From contig JAXHLR010000008.1 in assembly GCA_034521975.1 (NCBI GenBank), forward strand, positions 62,001 through 126,000: a DNA stretch of 64,000 bases, written 5' to 3'. The DNA comes from Acidimicrobiales bacterium. GTDB taxonomy: Bacteria; Actinomycetota; Acidimicrobiia; Acidimicrobiales; SKKL01. The first letter of the stretch is position 1. The number at the start of each line of letters is the position of its first letter. The notes beneath the pieces were generated by a model, which was given only the letters and a program-made list of their open reading frames with translations, did no database searches and had not been told where the DNA came from. The position numbers were made by a program, and so were the translations under genes. This document shows, piece after piece, positions 62,736-64,000 of the stretch.

Positions 62736-64000
62736 CCAACGCCGCAACACCGCCATCGACCGGCACTGCGGCGACCGGCATCCAGCTCGGTCTGCGTGAG
62801 AACCTGCCCCAGTTCGGGTTGTTGGTCCTGATCAACGCCCTGGTGGGTGCCACCGTGGGTCAGGAGCGCACCGTGCTCCCGCTGCTGGCCGAGGACGTCT
62901 TCGGGCTGTCGGCCTACTCGGCGATGCTCAGCTTCATCGCGGTGTTCGGCGTGTCGAAGGCGATCACCAACCTCTTCGCCGGCACACTCGGCGACCGCTA
63001 CGGCCGCAAGCCCGTGCTCATCATCGGCTGGCTCGTCGCCATCCCGGTGCCGCTGCTGTTGATCTGGGCGCCGACGTGGGGATGGGTGCTGTTCGCCAAC
63101 GTCCTGCTCGGCATCAACCAGGGCCTGACCTGGTCGCTCACCGTCATCATGAAGATCGACCTCGTCGGTCCCGCTCGCCGTGGGCTGGCGATGGGACTCA
63201 ACGAGGGTGCCGGCTACGGGGCCGTCGCCGCTGCCGCGTGGGCCACCGGGTGGATCGCGTCCGAGTACGGCCTGCGGCCCGAGCCCTTCTACCTGGGCAT
63301 CGGCTTGGTCATCATCGGTCTCGGCCTGTCGATGGCCTTTGTTCGCGAGACCTCCCATCACGTGGCCCACGAGGCCGCCAACCACGTTCAGCGAGATGGC
63401 CACCCAGGGGCCGAGCTGACGTCGCGGCAGGTGTTCGCGCTGTCCACGTGGCGGAACCCGTCGTTGTCGGCGGCCAGCCAGGCCGGGCTTGTCAACAACC
63501 TCAACGAGGGCATGGCCTGGGGGCTGTTCCCCCTGTTCTTCGCGGCCGGCGGGGTCTCGGTGGGCAAGATCGGCGGGCTCATCGCCATCGCCCCCGCCGT
63601 GTGGGGCGTCGGCCAGCTCTTCACCGGTGCCCTGTCCGACAAGGTCGGCCGCAAGTGGCTCATCGCCGGCGGCCAGTTCGCCGAGGCGACCGGGTTGACC
63701 ATCATCGCTCTCGGCAACGGCTTCGGGGTGTGGGCGCTGGGCAGCGCCGTCTTCGGTGCCGGCACCGCCATGGCCTACCCCACGCTGATCGCGGCCATCG
63801 GCGACGTCGCCCACCCCACCTGGCGGGCCAGCGCGGTCGGCGTCTACCGGCTCTGGCGCGACCTGGGCTTCGCGGTCGGCGCCGTGCTCGCCGGCGTCCT
63901 CGCCGACGTGGTCAGCATCGAGTTCGCCATCCTCATCATCGCCGGCATCACCGCCGCCAGCGGCCTCGACGTCTCGGCCCGCATGCGCGAGACCCTCCAC
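62732..64000 (+). CDS. MFS transporter, truncated by the window edge
   Basis: At least 423 codons, open to the end of the window. Major facilitator fold: motif A GTLGDRYGRKPVLIIGWLVA after helix 2, LNEGAGYGAVAAAAWATGW, and the second-half equivalent GALSDKVGRKWLIAGGQFAE. Its ATG overlaps the regulator stop by four bases, so it is in the same operon and probably exports or imports the compound sensed by the ArsR-rhodanese protein. The substrate is unknown. Confidence 0.88.
   Translation, partial: MTNAATPPSTGTAATGIQLGLRENLPQFGLLVLINALVGATVGQERTVLPLLAEDVFGLSAYSAMLSFIAVFGVSKAITNLFAGTLGDRYGRKPVLIIGWLVAIPVPLLLIWAPTWGWVLFANVLLGINQGLTWSLTVIMKIDLVGPARRGLAMGLNEGAGYGAVAAAAWATGWIASEYGLRPEPFYLGIGLVIIGLGLSMAFVRETSHHVAHEAANHVQRDGHPGAELTSRQVFALSTWRNPSLSAASQAGLVNNLNEGMAWGLFPLFFAAGGVSVGKIGGLIAIAPAVWGVGQLFTGALSDKVGRKWLIAGGQFAEATGLTIIALGNGFGVWALGSAVFGAGTAMAYPTLIAAIGDVAHPTWRASAVGVYRLWRDLGFAVGAVLAGVLADVVSIEFAILIIAGITAASGLDVSARMRETLH

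Overview
The window is a gene-dense, very GC-rich stretch of actinobacterial chromosome. Evidence for that placement: a bacterial proteasome activator (Bpa) ending in GQYL, a GuaB3-type IMP dehydrogenase paralogue, an F420-type luciferase-like oxidoreductase, DUF2510/RDD and NfeD-FloA proteins, a CIRCE-controlled groESL operon and Thr/Glu-rich extracellular linkers. The mix best fits a member of the class Acidimicrobiia, but that is an inference without a phylogenetic marker such as rRNA. I see no rRNA, tRNA, CRISPR array, insertion sequence or prophage; the only mobile element is an intein.

Layout. 1-17.6 kb is mainly housekeeping metabolism: folD (partial), an RDD membrane protein, purH and purN (one-carbon and purine synthesis), sucCD (succinyl-CoA synthetase), an Nramp-like transporter, an intein-split UvrD/PcrA helicase, an F420-type oxidoreductase, and the guaB3-guaB-guaA GMP operon. 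17.7-30.6 kb holds an aromatic amino acid decarboxylase, a peptide-type ABC cassette with two protein-identical solute-binding proteins followed by two permeases, a CoA-type NUDIX hydrolase, groES-groEL, and a third, diverged copy of the same binding protein. 30.6-40.5 kb carries acylphosphatase, DUF4202, a siroheme nitrite/sulfite reductase, an EAL phosphodiesterase, an enoyl-CoA hydratase relative, a stand-alone NuoF-like flavoprotein, an aldo/keto reductase and a lytic transglycosylase lipoprotein. 40.6-53 kb is more cell-surface and signalling oriented: an LPTTG-anchored glycine-rich beta-helix protein, a SurA-like lipoprotein, an HD-GYP/DegV/PlsY operon, a hydrolase-OsmC fusion, a flavin disulfide reductase, and an ECF sigma/anti-sigma pair. 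53-64 kb has a TlpA-CcdA-methyltransferase operon, NfeD-FloA, Bpa, an MMPL transporter, a PIG-L deacetylase and an ArsR-rhodanese regulator in an operon with an MFS transporter that runs off the end.

Cross-cutting themes. Translational coupling by ATGA/GTGA overlaps is common (purN-purH, guaB3-guaB, plsY-degV-HD-GYP, sigma-anti-sigma, ccdA-methyltransferase, arsR-MFS). Gene decay is also visible: a frameshifted secreted protein, an alpha/beta hydrolase whose start is replaced by a terminator hairpin, a TetR C-terminal stub, a fragment of a larger family near 43.7 kb, and a DsrE-family gene reduced to its two ends. The most unusual elements are the helicase intein, whose central domain looks like a GIY-YIG nuclease rather than the usual LAGLIDADG type, and the homogenised twin binding-protein genes.
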